Assembly (NCBI GenBank): GCA_945957385.1
Contig: CAMFKP010000005.1
Coordinates: 45,425-109,424 of the forward strand
Length of the DNA stretch: 64,000 nucleotides
Source: an uncultured Aeromonadaceae bacterium
GTDB lineage: Bacteria; Pseudomonadota; Gammaproteobacteria; Enterobacterales; Aeromonadaceae
Reading direction: 5' to 3'
Part shown: piece after piece, positions 56,612 through 64,000 of the stretch
Layout: the number at the start of each line of letters is the position of its first letter
Position numbering within the stretch: position 1 is the stretch's first letter
The notes under the pieces: generated by a model
What the model was told of the DNA's origin: nothing
The model's database searches: none
What the model saw: only the letters and a program-made list of their open reading frames with translations
Made by a program: the position numbers and the translations under genes

Positions 56612-57001
56612 TCACCCTGAGTAATGCAGTAAATCTTGCCCATATTGATTCGGAACAAACGCCAGCAATTGATCCGAATGCATCAGGCTCCAACCATGAG
56701 CTTCGGATTCAACGCTGATTTGAGTCCCATACGCCAGCGTAACCGGTGGGACAGCTTGTTGTAGAGCCTGAACTTTCAGCATCTTGCCATCATCACGACG
56801 CAACTTAAGGACCGGCTGCTGGCCGGTTTCCTCAATCGAAATCAACGTCAGTTGCTGTTGCGCATGCAACAGGTGTTGGTGATCCGCGGACGCCTCATTG
56901 ACACGGCTCAGATCGGTATCGGGAGTCTGTTCTGCTTCGGCCAATAAAGGTACGCCGGCTAAGGCCAGTCCCAGTACCAGATACTGCATGGTCGATTTCA
57001 T
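56612..57001 (-). CDS. Periplasmic protein, unknown function
   Basis: 129-residue exported protein. The signal peptide (QYLVLGLALAGVPLLAEA) precedes EQTPDTDLSRVNEASADHQ. The mature part is about 100 residues of mixed beta-type sequence with no recognised domain. GAGGTGGGT lies upstream of the ATG at 57001. Divergent from the alpha-amylase gene and sharing its upstream region. Convergent with the GNAT gene, 7 bp apart. Confidence 0.7.
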   Translation of the reverse strand: MKSTMQYLVLGLALAGVPLLAEAEQTPDTDLSRVNEASADHQHLLHAQQQLTLISIEETGQQPVLKLRRDDGKMLKVQALQQAVPPVTLAYGTQISVESEAHGWSLMHSDQLLAFVPNQYGQDLLHYSG

Positions 57002-57204
57002 GACGGTTACCCACCTCATATCCAAAGAGCCTCCACTCTAAATCGTATCTGTGATCGCGTCAGTTCCGAGACGATCAAGACGCGGGCTAGATCACGCTGG
57101 TCGCCGAGTATTTTTCAATTGAAAACAATTTCATTCACACAATTTACATTTTCATCAGTTAGGGAGCAGATCGGGAAACAAAAACGTGGATAATCTGCGA
57201 CCAA

Positions 57205-57218
57205 TGTGAGCGGTTACA
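57205..57218. promoter_or_regulatory. LacI-family-like operator 6
   Basis: TGTGAGCGGTTACA; its reverse complement TGTAACCGCTCACA is a full match to TGnAAnCGnTnnCA. Shares TGTAACCGCT with operator 1 at 7236. Confidence 0.55.
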
Positions 57219-57228
57219 TTGAGCGATG

Positions 57229-57242
57229 TGTAATCGTCACCT
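57229..57242. promoter_or_regulatory. LacI-family-like operator 7 (weaker)
   Basis: TGTAATCGTCACCT shares the GTGTAATCG 9-mer (57228-57236) with sites 2, 3 and 5 but has a poorer right half. Confidence 0.35.
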
Positions 57243-57491
57243 GCGTAAAAATACAGTTTTATGAATCAATTATAAAAAGGCCCAGCTTTCCTTCTTCATA
57301 TCGGGCCGGATATTTCGCTCCTTCTTCGATTCCTAATGCACAGGATATGAAACAGTTGTAACGGCGTATCGCCTAAGGCGACGACCGAACAGGCGACCGG
57401 TAGTTGAATGCTATGCCGGTCTGCACAACCAGACGCTCATTCAAGAGCGCGATGTGCATTCAGGGTTAATCAACATGAAGGGAATATCGTA

Positions 57492-60047
57492 ATGAAGAAG
57501 ATGAAACTCAGTGCCTTGTCGCTGGGAACTGCCTTGGCAATGACGTTTGCCAGCCAAGCGGCTCACGCCGGTGTTATGGTGCATCTGTTCCAGTGGAAAT
57601 ATAACGACATCGCCAATGAGTGTGAAAAAGTTCTGGGTCCGAAAGGCTATGACGCAGTTCAGATCACGCCACCGGCTGAACATATTCAAGGCAGTAGCTG
57701 GTGGGTTGTTTATCAACCGGTGAACTACAAGAATTTCACCTCTCTGGGGGGCAATGAAGCCGAACTCAAGAGCATGATTAGCCGCTGCCATGCTGCAGGG
57801 GTGAAGATCTATGCCGATGCCGTGTTCAACCAGATGGCCGGTGGTTCGGGCACCGGAACGGGTGGTAGCAGCTACTCTTCGCGCAATTATCCGGCCTTCA
57901 GTGCCAGCGACTTCCACAGCGTCTGCGACATTACGGATTACTCCAACCGCTGGCAGGTACAAAACTGTAGTTTGCCTGGATTACCGGACCTGAACACCGG
58001 GTCCTCTTATGTTCAAGGGCAAATCACCACCTATCTAAAAACACTCGCGGGTTGGGGTGTCGATGGCTTCCGTATTGATGCGGCTAAGCATATGAGCACT
58101 GCCGATCTGGGGGCTATCTACTCACAGGCGGGTAACCCATTTATCTATCAGGAAGTGATCGGTGCCGCTGGCGAACCGATCCAGCCGAGTGAATACACCG
58201 GATTGGGCGTTGTTACAGAATTCAAATACGGTACCGATCTGGCATCCAACTTCAAGGGGCAAATAAAGAACCTGAAGACTCTGGGTGAAAGCTGGGGATT
58301 GCTGGCCTCTGACAAGGCGGAAGTCTTCGTGGTCAACCATGACCGGGAGCGGGGCCATGGTGGTGGTGGCATGCTGACCTACAAGGACGGGGCTTTGTAC
58401 AACCTAGCGAACGTCTTTATGTTGGCTTGGTCGTATGGCAAGTACCCACAAGTGTTCTCCGGTTACGATTACGGCACCAATACCGATATTGGTGGTCCGA
58501 GTGCGGCGGTCTGTTCTACCGGTTCAACCTGGAACTGCGAACATCGCTGGGGCAATATCGCCAACATGGTCTCCTTCCATAATGCAGTGCAAGGCACGGC
58601 AATGGCTAATTGGTGGGACAACGGCAATAACCAGATCGCGTTTGGTCGTGGAGCCAAGGGCTTCGTCGTCATCAACAATGAAACGACCGCTATGACGCAG
58701 TCATTGCAGACCGGCCTGCCTGCAGGTACCTACTGCAATATTCTGGCTGGCAATGAGCTGTGCAGCGGTAGCAACATCACGGTGGACAGTGCAGGCAAAG
58801 CGACATTTACGGTAGGGGCCAAGCAGGCTGCAGCGATTCATATCAATGCCAAAGCATGTTCAACCAACTGCCCAGTCACGCCCAAGTTCACGTCTATGTA
58901 CTTCCGCGGTACTAGCAACAGCTGGGCGGCTGCGCCGATGACCGTCGATGCGACGACTCGCGTCTGGTCAACCGAGGTCACCTTTACTGGTGCGGCGGAC
59001 AGCACCGGCACCCAACGCTTCAAGTTTGACGTCTATGGCAACTGGACTGAGAACTATGGCGACACTGAGGCTGATGGGATTGCCGACAAGGGCAGCACCA
59101 AGGACATCTATTTCTCTGGCGTTGGCAAGTACAAGGTGGCTCTCAAGGAGAGCGATCTGAGCTATACGCTGACGAAGATGGATACGAATCAGGCGCCGGT
59201 TGCCGTTGTTTCCCCGAAGACGATCAGCGTTAAGGTCGGCGATAGCATCGTATTTGATGCCTCTGGCTCAACCGATGACAATGGCGTCACAGGCTACAGC
59301 TGGTCCACTGGGGGCTCAGCCAAGACGGAAACTGTGCTGTTTGATACTGTGGGAACCAAGACGATCAGCGTGACTGTAACCGATGCCCAAGGGTTGACCT
59401 CAACGGCCTCAGCGACGGTGACGGTGACGGATAATAATGGCGCCTTTAACAGTGCCTACACCACCATGAACTTCCGCGGTACGCCGAACAGCTGGGCTAG
59501 CATGGCGATGACGTTGGTTGCCGATAATACCTGGGAAGCAACGGTAAACTTTGATGGTCAAGCTAACCAGCGCTTCAAGTTTGATGTTGCCGGCAACTGG
59601 ACAACCAACTTTGGCGATACCAATGCCGATGGTACGGCAAACCAAGGCGGTTCTGACATCTACACCGCGGTTGTGGGCACCTATAAGGTTCAGTTCAACG
59701 ACAGCACCCTGAAGTACAGCCTGACCAAGGTTGGTGGAACCAGCTATACCGCCAAGTTTGCCAGCCTTTACTTCCGTGGCACCCCGAACAGCTGGGGTTC
59801 AACCGCGATGAAGCTGGTCGCGGATAACACCTGGCAGGCGGATGTCACCTTCACGGGCGCAGGTGATGCGACTGGAAGCCAGCGCTTCAAGTTTGATGTC
59901 AAAGGGGACTGGACTCAAAACTACGGCGATACCAACAAGGATGGTACGGCCGAGTTGACCGGTGCCGACATCACCAGCAGCGTTGTGGGCACCTATACCG
60001 TGACCTTCAATGACAGCACCCTCAAGTACACTCTCACTGCAAAGTAA
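57492..60047 (+). CDS. Secreted modular alpha-amylase (GH13 + PKD + three FRGT repeats)
   Basis: Extracellular endo-alpha-amylase (851 aa). A signal peptide ends AHA before GVMVHLFQWKY. The GH13 domain (to about residue 455) has nucleophile D196 in GFRIDAAKHM, acid/base E221 in YQEVIG and D284 in VVNHDRERGHG. Three repeats of about 95 residues start with YFRGTxNSW near residues 469, 661 and 759 and contain FKFDVxGxWTxNxGDT. They are probably starch-binding beta modules. A PKD-like domain (VSPKTISVKVGDSIVFDASG) lies between the first and second. The start is MKKMKLS because the signal peptide begins there. Works upstream of MalZ-type enzymes. Confidence 0.94.
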   Translation: MKKMKLSALSLGTALAMTFASQAAHAGVMVHLFQWKYNDIANECEKVLGPKGYDAVQITPPAEHIQGSSWWVVYQPVNYKNFTSLGGNEAELKSMISRCHAAGVKIYADAVFNQMAGGSGTGTGGSSYSSRNYPAFSASDFHSVCDITDYSNRWQVQNCSLPGLPDLNTGSSYVQGQITTYLKTLAGWGVDGFRIDAAKHMSTADLGAIYSQAGNPFIYQEVIGAAGEPIQPSEYTGLGVVTEFKYGTDLASNFKGQIKNLKTLGESWGLLASDKAEVFVVNHDRERGHGGGGMLTYKDGALYNLANVFMLAWSYGKYPQVFSGYDYGTNTDIGGPSAAVCSTGSTWNCEHRWGNIANMVSFHNAVQGTAMANWWDNGNNQIAFGRGAKGFVVINNETTAMTQSLQTGLPAGTYCNILAGNELCSGSNITVDSAGKATFTVGAKQAAAIHINAKACSTNCPVTPKFTSMYFRGTSNSWAAAPMTVDATTRVWSTEVTFTGAADSTGTQRFKFDVYGNWTENYGDTEADGIADKGSTKDIYFSGVGKYKVALKESDLSYTLTKMDTNQAPVAVVSPKTISVKVGDSIVFDASGSTDDNGVTGYSWSTGGSAKTETVLFDTVGTKTISVTVTDAQGLTSTASATVTVTDNNGAFNSAYTTMNFRGTPNSWASMAMTLVADNTWEATVNFDGQANQRFKFDVAGNWTTNFGDTNADGTANQGGSDIYTAVVGTYKVQFNDSTLKYSLTKVGGTSYTAKFASLYFRGTPNSWGSTAMKLVADNTWQADVTFTGAGDATGSQRFKFDVKGDWTQNYGDTNKDGTAELTGADITSSVVGTYTVTFNDSTLKYTLTAK

Positions 60048-60084
60048 CTAGGTTCCATACCTCCTGCTAGGCAGGTTAGGCCCA

Positions 60085-60117
60085 GTGGCGTATCTGAATG
60101 GATACGCCACTTTTTTA
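60085..60117 (+). terminator. Alpha-amylase gene terminator
   Basis: AGTGGCGTATC (60085-60095), loop TGAATG, GATACGCCACT (60102-60112), then TTTTT. Confidence 0.93.
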
Positions 60118-60189
60118 TGCTCTTTTCGTTATGGTACCGGAATGCTAGTGTGCAAAGGCTTAGCTGCCTGACTCAGGAGGAGTGTCAAT

Positions 60190-60825
60190 ATGGCTTGGGA
60201 TGTGTGGACTGGTTTTTTCATTGCGTGTTGGATCATCAGTTTGTCGCCAGGGGCAGGGGCCATTGCATCGATGACCAGTGGGCTACGTTATGGTTTTCGA
60301 CGTGGATACTGGAATGTCATCGGATTGCAGCTGGCACTGGCAGGACAAATTGCGGTCGTGGCGGCCGGAGTGGGTGCCATTCTGACGGCATCCGCCATGG
60401 CGTTTAATGCGATTAAATGGTTTGGCGTGGGCTATTTGGTGTGGCTGGCCTGGTGCCAGTGGCGAGCTATCCCGCAAGCGCGTGATTTATCGGTGGAGCA
60501 GGCTCCTGAGTTGGCGTCGCGCTGGCCGTTGGTGTTGCGCGGGTTTCTGGTCAATGCCAGCAATCCCAAGGCAATTGTGTTCATGTTGGCGGTCTTGCCA
60601 CAATTTATTGAGCCTACCCAAGCGCTGTTTCCCCAATATCTGTTAATGGCGATGACCATGATCTCGGTCGATATGCTGGTCATGGCCGGGTATACGGGGC
60701 TGGCTTCGCGTTTGTTGCGTTTGCAGACGAGCCTGCGTCAGCAGCGACGAGTCAATCGCACTTTCGCCTCGTTGTTTGTGGGGGCGGCGGCCATGCTGGC
60801 GTCAGTGCACCGGGCACAGGGGTAA
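60190..60825 (+). CDS. LysE/RhtB-family exporter
   Basis: Inner-membrane amino-acid or metabolite exporter (211 aa) with about five or six membrane segments. The family signature near the N-terminus is SLSPGAGAIASMTSGLRYG. The conserved loop FLVNASNPKAIVFMLAVLP is also present. CAGGAGGAG lies before the ATG. Substrate not predictable. No regulator adjacent. Confidence 0.9.
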   Translation: MAWDVWTGFFIACWIISLSPGAGAIASMTSGLRYGFRRGYWNVIGLQLALAGQIAVVAAGVGAILTASAMAFNAIKWFGVGYLVWLAWCQWRAIPQARDLSVEQAPELASRWPLVLRGFLVNASNPKAIVFMLAVLPQFIEPTQALFPQYLLMAMTMISVDMLVMAGYTGLASRLLRLQTSLRQQRRVNRTFASLFVGAAAMLASVHRAQG

Positions 60826-60831
60826 CTTACC

Positions 60832-61272
60832 TCAGTTATTGCTGCGTTGTGATGCTGGTGGCGGGACTTCTAGGTATTCGCCATCGGCATTGCGACGATA
60901 GAAGCGCCCATCGCGCACATAGTAACGAACGCCATCGATATCGACTTGCGTCAGCCCATGCGGTTGTTCATAGCGAGGCTCGTCTGACGGTTTGTCGACT
61001 ACCACATAACGCCCTCCCTGCATCCGATACCAGATATCATTGAGCACAAAATAGGTTAAGCCGGCGATCAAGACGGTTTGATATCCCGGTGGTAACACCT
61101 CGATGACTGGGCCAGGACGAAAATCCGGTGCTGGATGATGATGTGGGCCCGGATACATGCCTCTCCCCGGTCCGTTTGCCGGGGCCGGCTCCCCTGGCAT
61201 GGCGACTGCGGTTTGCCATAAGAGCGATCCCAAGGCGATGACCAGCCAGCTTCTGCGACCGTGTAATGACAT
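60832..61272 (-). CDS. DUF6515-like periplasmic protein
   Basis: 146-residue exported protein. The signal peptide ends AVA before MPGEPAPANGPG. A Pro/His-rich stretch is followed by LPPGYQTVLIAGLTYFVLND and VDIDGVRYYVRDGRFYRRN, as in DUF6515-type proteins with YYV/FYR repeats. GGGAGG lies seven bases before the ATG at 61272. Function unknown. Confidence 0.75.
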   Translation of the reverse strand: MSLHGRRSWLVIALGSLLWQTAVAMPGEPAPANGPGRGMYPGPHHHPAPDFRPGPVIEVLPPGYQTVLIAGLTYFVLNDIWYRMQGGRYVVVDKPSDEPRYEQPHGLTQVDIDGVRYYVRDGRFYRRNADGEYLEVPPPASQRSNN

Positions 61273-61358
61273 ATTTTCCTCCCGATGAATGTGATTCCCA
61301 CGCTTCAATTATCCCGTTACAGGATGGAAGCGTGTGTCTTGGGAGGGTAAAGGGAGGT

Positions 61359-61385
61359 AAAGCCGGCCAGTAGCTGGCCGGCTTT
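61359..61385. terminator. Palindrome downstream of xanP
   Basis: AAAGCCGGCCAG (61359-61370), loop TAG, CTGGCCGGCTTT (61374-61385). On the minus strand the following tract is only moderately T-rich. Confidence 0.6.
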
Positions 61386-61390
61386 AGCCG

Positions 61391-62761
61391 TTAGCGCTGA
61401 TCGGGTGTCGCGGTCACGCGTCGCGGCAGAATCAGATTCAGCAGCATGGCGGTGATGCCACCCGTGGCGACACCAAAGGAGAGCACGCTCTTGAGCAGTT
61501 CCGGCAGGTGTTGCAGAACTTCCGGCACCTGAGCTACGCCCAATCCCATGGCCAGGGAGACGGCCAGGATCATCAATGCACGACGATCGAGAACCTCGCG
61601 GGAGATGATGCGCACGCCGGCGGCGGCGATGGTACCAAACATGACGATGGTGGCCCCGCCGAGAACGGGTTCGGGAATTTGCTGGATCAAGGCGGCGATG
61701 CCGGGTAACAGACCCAGCAGCGCCAGCATGCCGGCGATGAAGAAGCCGACATAACGACTCGCCACACCAGTAAGCTGTATGACACCGTTGTTCTGGGCGA
61801 ATACGGACATCGGGAATGTGCCGACGACGGCCGCCAGCATGGAGTTTAAGCCATCCGACAATACGCCCCCTTTAATGCGGGCCAGATACACAGGGCCGTC
61901 TACCGGTTCACCAGAGACATCCGAGGTTGCCGTCATGTCGCCGATCGCCTCCAGTGCGGTGACAACAAAAATGACCGTAATCGGAATGAAGAACTGCCAG
62001 TCAAAACCCAAACCATAGCGGAATGGATGCGGCAGCGTGATCCAGCTATCTGTGCTGGCCAATGGATTCAGACGGCCGAGCAAAAATGCAGCCAGGTAGC
62101 CGACCAACATGGCGATGACGATCGCAGAGAGGCGTAGCCATGGATTCTGGCTGCGTTGCAGCAGCACTATGGTGAACAGCACCAGCAACGATAAACCCAG
62201 GTTTTCCAGGCTACCAAAACTGCCGTCCTTCATGGCGGCAAAGCCACCGCCCATGCTGATGAGGCCGACCTTGATCAGTGTGAGACCAATCAGCAAGACG
62301 ACGATACCCGTGACCAGGGGGGTAATGACCTGGCGAATCAGGTGCAGGCAACGGCTGACCAGCACCATGCTGATAGCGGCAACCAGTATGGTGCCGAACA
62401 AGGTGCCCAGCATCTGTTCATCGGGGAGGGCGGCTTGCTTGAGGGCGAGACCGGAAGCAATGATGGGGCCGAGGAAGTTGAAGCTGGTGCCTTGTACCGA
62501 CAGCAGCCCAGAGCCGACGGGCCCGAAGCGGCGCGTCTGGATAAATGAGGCAATCCCTGACATCAACAGGGACATGGAGACGATGTAACGGGTCTCTTCG
62601 CCGCTGAGCCCTAGCGCGCTGGCAATGATCAGAGGTGGCGTGATGATGCCGACGAACATCGCCAGCATGTGTTGCAGGGCGGCAAACAGGGTTTGCGGCA
62701 GCGGCGGTCGAGCATCCAGGGCATAGACCAGATCGTGGTGATGAGGCTGAGGTTGCGACAT
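61391..62761 (-). CDS. xanP: Xanthine permease
   Basis: NCS2 nucleobase:proton symporter of the XanP/XanQ branch (456 aa; E. coli XanP 463). The N-terminal RPPLPQTLFAALQHMLAMFV and GPVGSGLLSVQGTSFNF closely resemble XanP. The family motif includes the region FPMSVFAQNNGVIQLTGVAS. About 12-14 membrane segments. The PurR-like box about 100 bp upstream supports purine regulation. Xanthine specificity is by similarity and was not tested. Confidence 0.92.
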   Translation of the reverse strand: MSQPQPHHHDLVYALDARPPLPQTLFAALQHMLAMFVGIITPPLIIASALGLSGEETRYIVSMSLLMSGIASFIQTRRFGPVGSGLLSVQGTSFNFLGPIIASGLALKQAALPDEQMLGTLFGTILVAAISMVLVSRCLHLIRQVITPLVTGIVVLLIGLTLIKVGLISMGGGFAAMKDGSFGSLENLGLSLLVLFTIVLLQRSQNPWLRLSAIVIAMLVGYLAAFLLGRLNPLASTDSWITLPHPFRYGLGFDWQFFIPITVIFVVTALEAIGDMTATSDVSGEPVDGPVYLARIKGGVLSDGLNSMLAAVVGTFPMSVFAQNNGVIQLTGVASRYVGFFIAGMLALLGLLPGIAALIQQIPEPVLGGATIVMFGTIAAAGVRIISREVLDRRALMILAVSLAMGLGVAQVPEVLQHLPELLKSVLSFGVATGGITAMLLNLILPRRVTATPDQR

Positions 62762-62859
62762 GGCAAAGGATCCGTAGTGTAAAAAATGGCCGCTATTCTA
62801 GAGCGTTTATCCGCGAGGTCCAGTGATATAACACATTGATTCTGTTAATTTTGCCAATC

Positions 62860-62875
62860 GTTGAAACGTTTGCTT
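62860..62875. promoter_or_regulatory. PurR-like box upstream of xanP
   Basis: GTTGAAACGTTTGCTT; the reverse complement AAGCAAACGTTTCAAC matches the PurR core GCAAACGTTT. It lies between xanP and the araC-type gene. Confidence 0.7.
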
Positions 62876-62909
62876 GTCCCGCGTATGATCCGCCGGTTTG
62901 TCTGCTGTC

Positions 62910-63821
62910 TTATTGGCAAATGAGCCGGTTTTTATCCTGTGGCAAACGTGCGTTGAGTTGTCGGTATTGTCCCGGCGCCATCCCCAACCAGCGTCGGAAA
63001 TGACGCGACATCAAACTGCTATTGGTAAAACCACACTCCTGAGCCACCGTTTGCAAGTCAGCCTGCGCATCACGTTGTAACCAACTGCGAGCGCGTAGCA
63101 GGCGCTGCTGTAATAACCAGGCGTGAGGTGGCATGCCAAAACTCAGTTTGAACATGCGCGCAAAGTGGAATTCCGACAGGGCAACGGTCGACGCCATCTC
63201 GGCCAACGTCACACTCTTACCCAGATGGCTTTGCATCCACTCTTGCAGCAGACGCTGTTGATACGGTGACAAGCCTCCTTTGACAGGCGCGGCGCGCCGA
63301 CCGGCTTGTGTTTGTAACAGGTAGGCCGTCATCTCCTGGGCCAGCGTCTGGGCGGCGAGCCGGCCCAGGTCCTGTTGCCAGTCGAATCGGTAGAGTTGCT
63401 GGCAGGCTTGTGTCAGCCGCGGATCGTCCATGTAGGTGCGATCGGCAAGTGCGATGCCGCGAGGCTCACAATCAAACAGCGCGACGATCTGATGCGCCAG
63501 ATGTTGTGGCGTGAAATACAGGTGCAGAAAATGGATGTATCCCCCAACCTGCCAGTGCGACTCGTGTTCGGCCGGGAGCAGGCAGAGTTTACCCGGGCCA
63601 CCGCGCAGTGTCGGTTGATCGCGGCGTCGGATCTGCTCGCCACCGGCAAGATAACAGGAGAGCGTATGGTGCCCGGGGCGCAGATAGGCGGTGTCCTGTA
63701 ACGTGTGACGTTGCCAGCACGCGACATGCAGTCCTTCGCTGAGAAACACATCCCGCTCCAGATCGGCTCTGGTGGCGGTCAGCTCCTGCATGATGCGCGG
63801 TGAAGTCAGCATTTCGGACAT
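62910..63821 (-). CDS. AraC-family transcriptional regulator
   Basis: 303-residue regulator. The N-terminal cupin-like sensing domain (LRPGHHTLSCYLAGGEQIRR) is followed from about residue 195 by two helix-turn-helix units: VTLAEMASTVALSEFHFARM and LQTVAQECGFTNSSLMSRHFRR. The signal and target are unknown. Divergent from the gene that starts at 63983, which is its most likely target (inference). No ribosome-binding anomaly. Confidence 0.88.
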   Translation of the reverse strand: MSEMLTSPRIMQELTATRADLERDVFLSEGLHVACWQRHTLQDTAYLRPGHHTLSCYLAGGEQIRRRDQPTLRGGPGKLCLLPAEHESHWQVGGYIHFLHLYFTPQHLAHQIVALFDCEPRGIALADRTYMDDPRLTQACQQLYRFDWQQDLGRLAAQTLAQEMTAYLLQTQAGRRAAPVKGGLSPYQQRLLQEWMQSHLGKSVTLAEMASTVALSEFHFARMFKLSFGMPPHAWLLQQRLLRARSWLQRDAQADLQTVAQECGFTNSSLMSRHFRRWLGMAPGQYRQLNARLPQDKNRLICQ

Positions 63822-63982
63822 GGTCAGTCTCAGGCCATTTGGTTCGCAGGCAGTGTAACGTCTTTAGCGATGTAATGGGCAAGCCAAGGCTGGAGAGGGA
63901 CAAAAAAGCGCAAGAACAGACAAACGCGCCCGTACTGGCTTGCGGCATGCTGCACCCTGCACTGTCACACAAGGAGCAAGCG

Positions 63983-64000
63983 ATGACGTGGATTCTCTAT
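63983..64000 (+). CDS. Start of a gene cut by the window end
   Basis: AAGGAG lies six bases before an ATG, followed by codons for MTWILY, which run to the window edge. The strong ribosome-binding site and divergence from the AraC regulator suggest a real gene; the product cannot be told from six residues. Confidence 0.5.

Larger units (their letters stand above)
57002..57491. other. Divergent regulatory region of the alpha-amylase gene
   Basis: 490 bp without a gene. It holds two LacI-family-like operators (57205 and 57229), AT-rich promoter sequence (TATAAA at 57271) and a GGCCC/GGGCC arm pair (57279 and 57303). The transcript leader would be about 200 bases long. Confidence 0.55.

Noticed and set aside
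57205..57220. CRP site upstream of the alpha-amylase gene
   Set aside because: TGTGA is present but the second half reads ACATT instead of TCACA at the required spacing; the LacI-type palindrome fits better.

Overview
The window is a chromosomal segment of a GC-rich gammaproteobacterium, most likely in or near the Aeromonadaceae. This is inferred from gene order and families, not from a search. Supporting signs are a gpt-frsA-crl-proB-proA block (the E. coli order without phoE), a leuLABCD operon with a leucine-codon leader, ilvIH, cysJIH, xanP, PurR- and LexA-type boxes, and GlyGly-CTERM proteases.

Layout. 1-10.3 kb: a galactan/galacto-oligosaccharide locus. It has an ABC solute-binding protein (5' end cut off), two permeases, a secreted GH53 endo-galactanase, a cytoplasmic GH42 beta-galactosidase, a free-standing PTS EIIB domain, and two more GH53 enzymes that are lipoproteins and share an unusual leader. 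10.7-15.6 kb: leuLABCD on the minus strand. 15.8-21.1 kb: PAP2 phosphatase, MJ1255-type glycosyltransferase, a 55-residue acidic protein, ilvIH and a YfaZ-like porin. 21.2-25.5 kb: cysJIH. 25.6-29.6 kb: a non-coding repeat mosaic, then an AT-rich island holding a membrane protein, a GT51 transglycosylase without membrane anchor and a nucleotidyltransferase-like protein. The island has attC-like spacers and lies between inverted repeats. This is the most novel part. 29.7-39 kb: a solute-binding protein, a Ser-rich protein, two GlyGly-CTERM trypsin-like proteases, an entericidin, a diguanylate cyclase, AmiD, a CBS protein and a DUF2541 protein. 39.3-44.5 kb: malZ, dinB, a Trp/Gln-rich protein and pepD. 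45-51.4 kb: an NCS2 purine permease, gpt with a structured leader, frsA, crl, proB and proA. 51.4-57 kb: small genes including arfB, several GNATs, an aspartic-type Zn_protease-family protein, a YiiX-like protein and a YciI protein. 57-64 kb: a modular secreted alpha-amylase, a LysE exporter, a DUF6515-like protein, xanP, an AraC regulator and the first codons of a further gene.

How genes work together. The GH53 enzymes cut galactan outside the cell or at its surface, the ABC permeases import oligomers, and GH42 hydrolyses them. No ATPase gene is present downstream of the permeases, so it lies upstream or is shared. The GH53 lipoprotein genes and the alpha-amylase gene carry similar LacI-family-like palindromes, which suggests a common glycan regulon. 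leu and ilvIH feed branched-chain amino acid synthesis. Both purine permeases carry PurR-like boxes and sit with gpt in a purine salvage theme. No rRNA, tRNA, CRISPR array, complete insertion sequence or integrase was seen.
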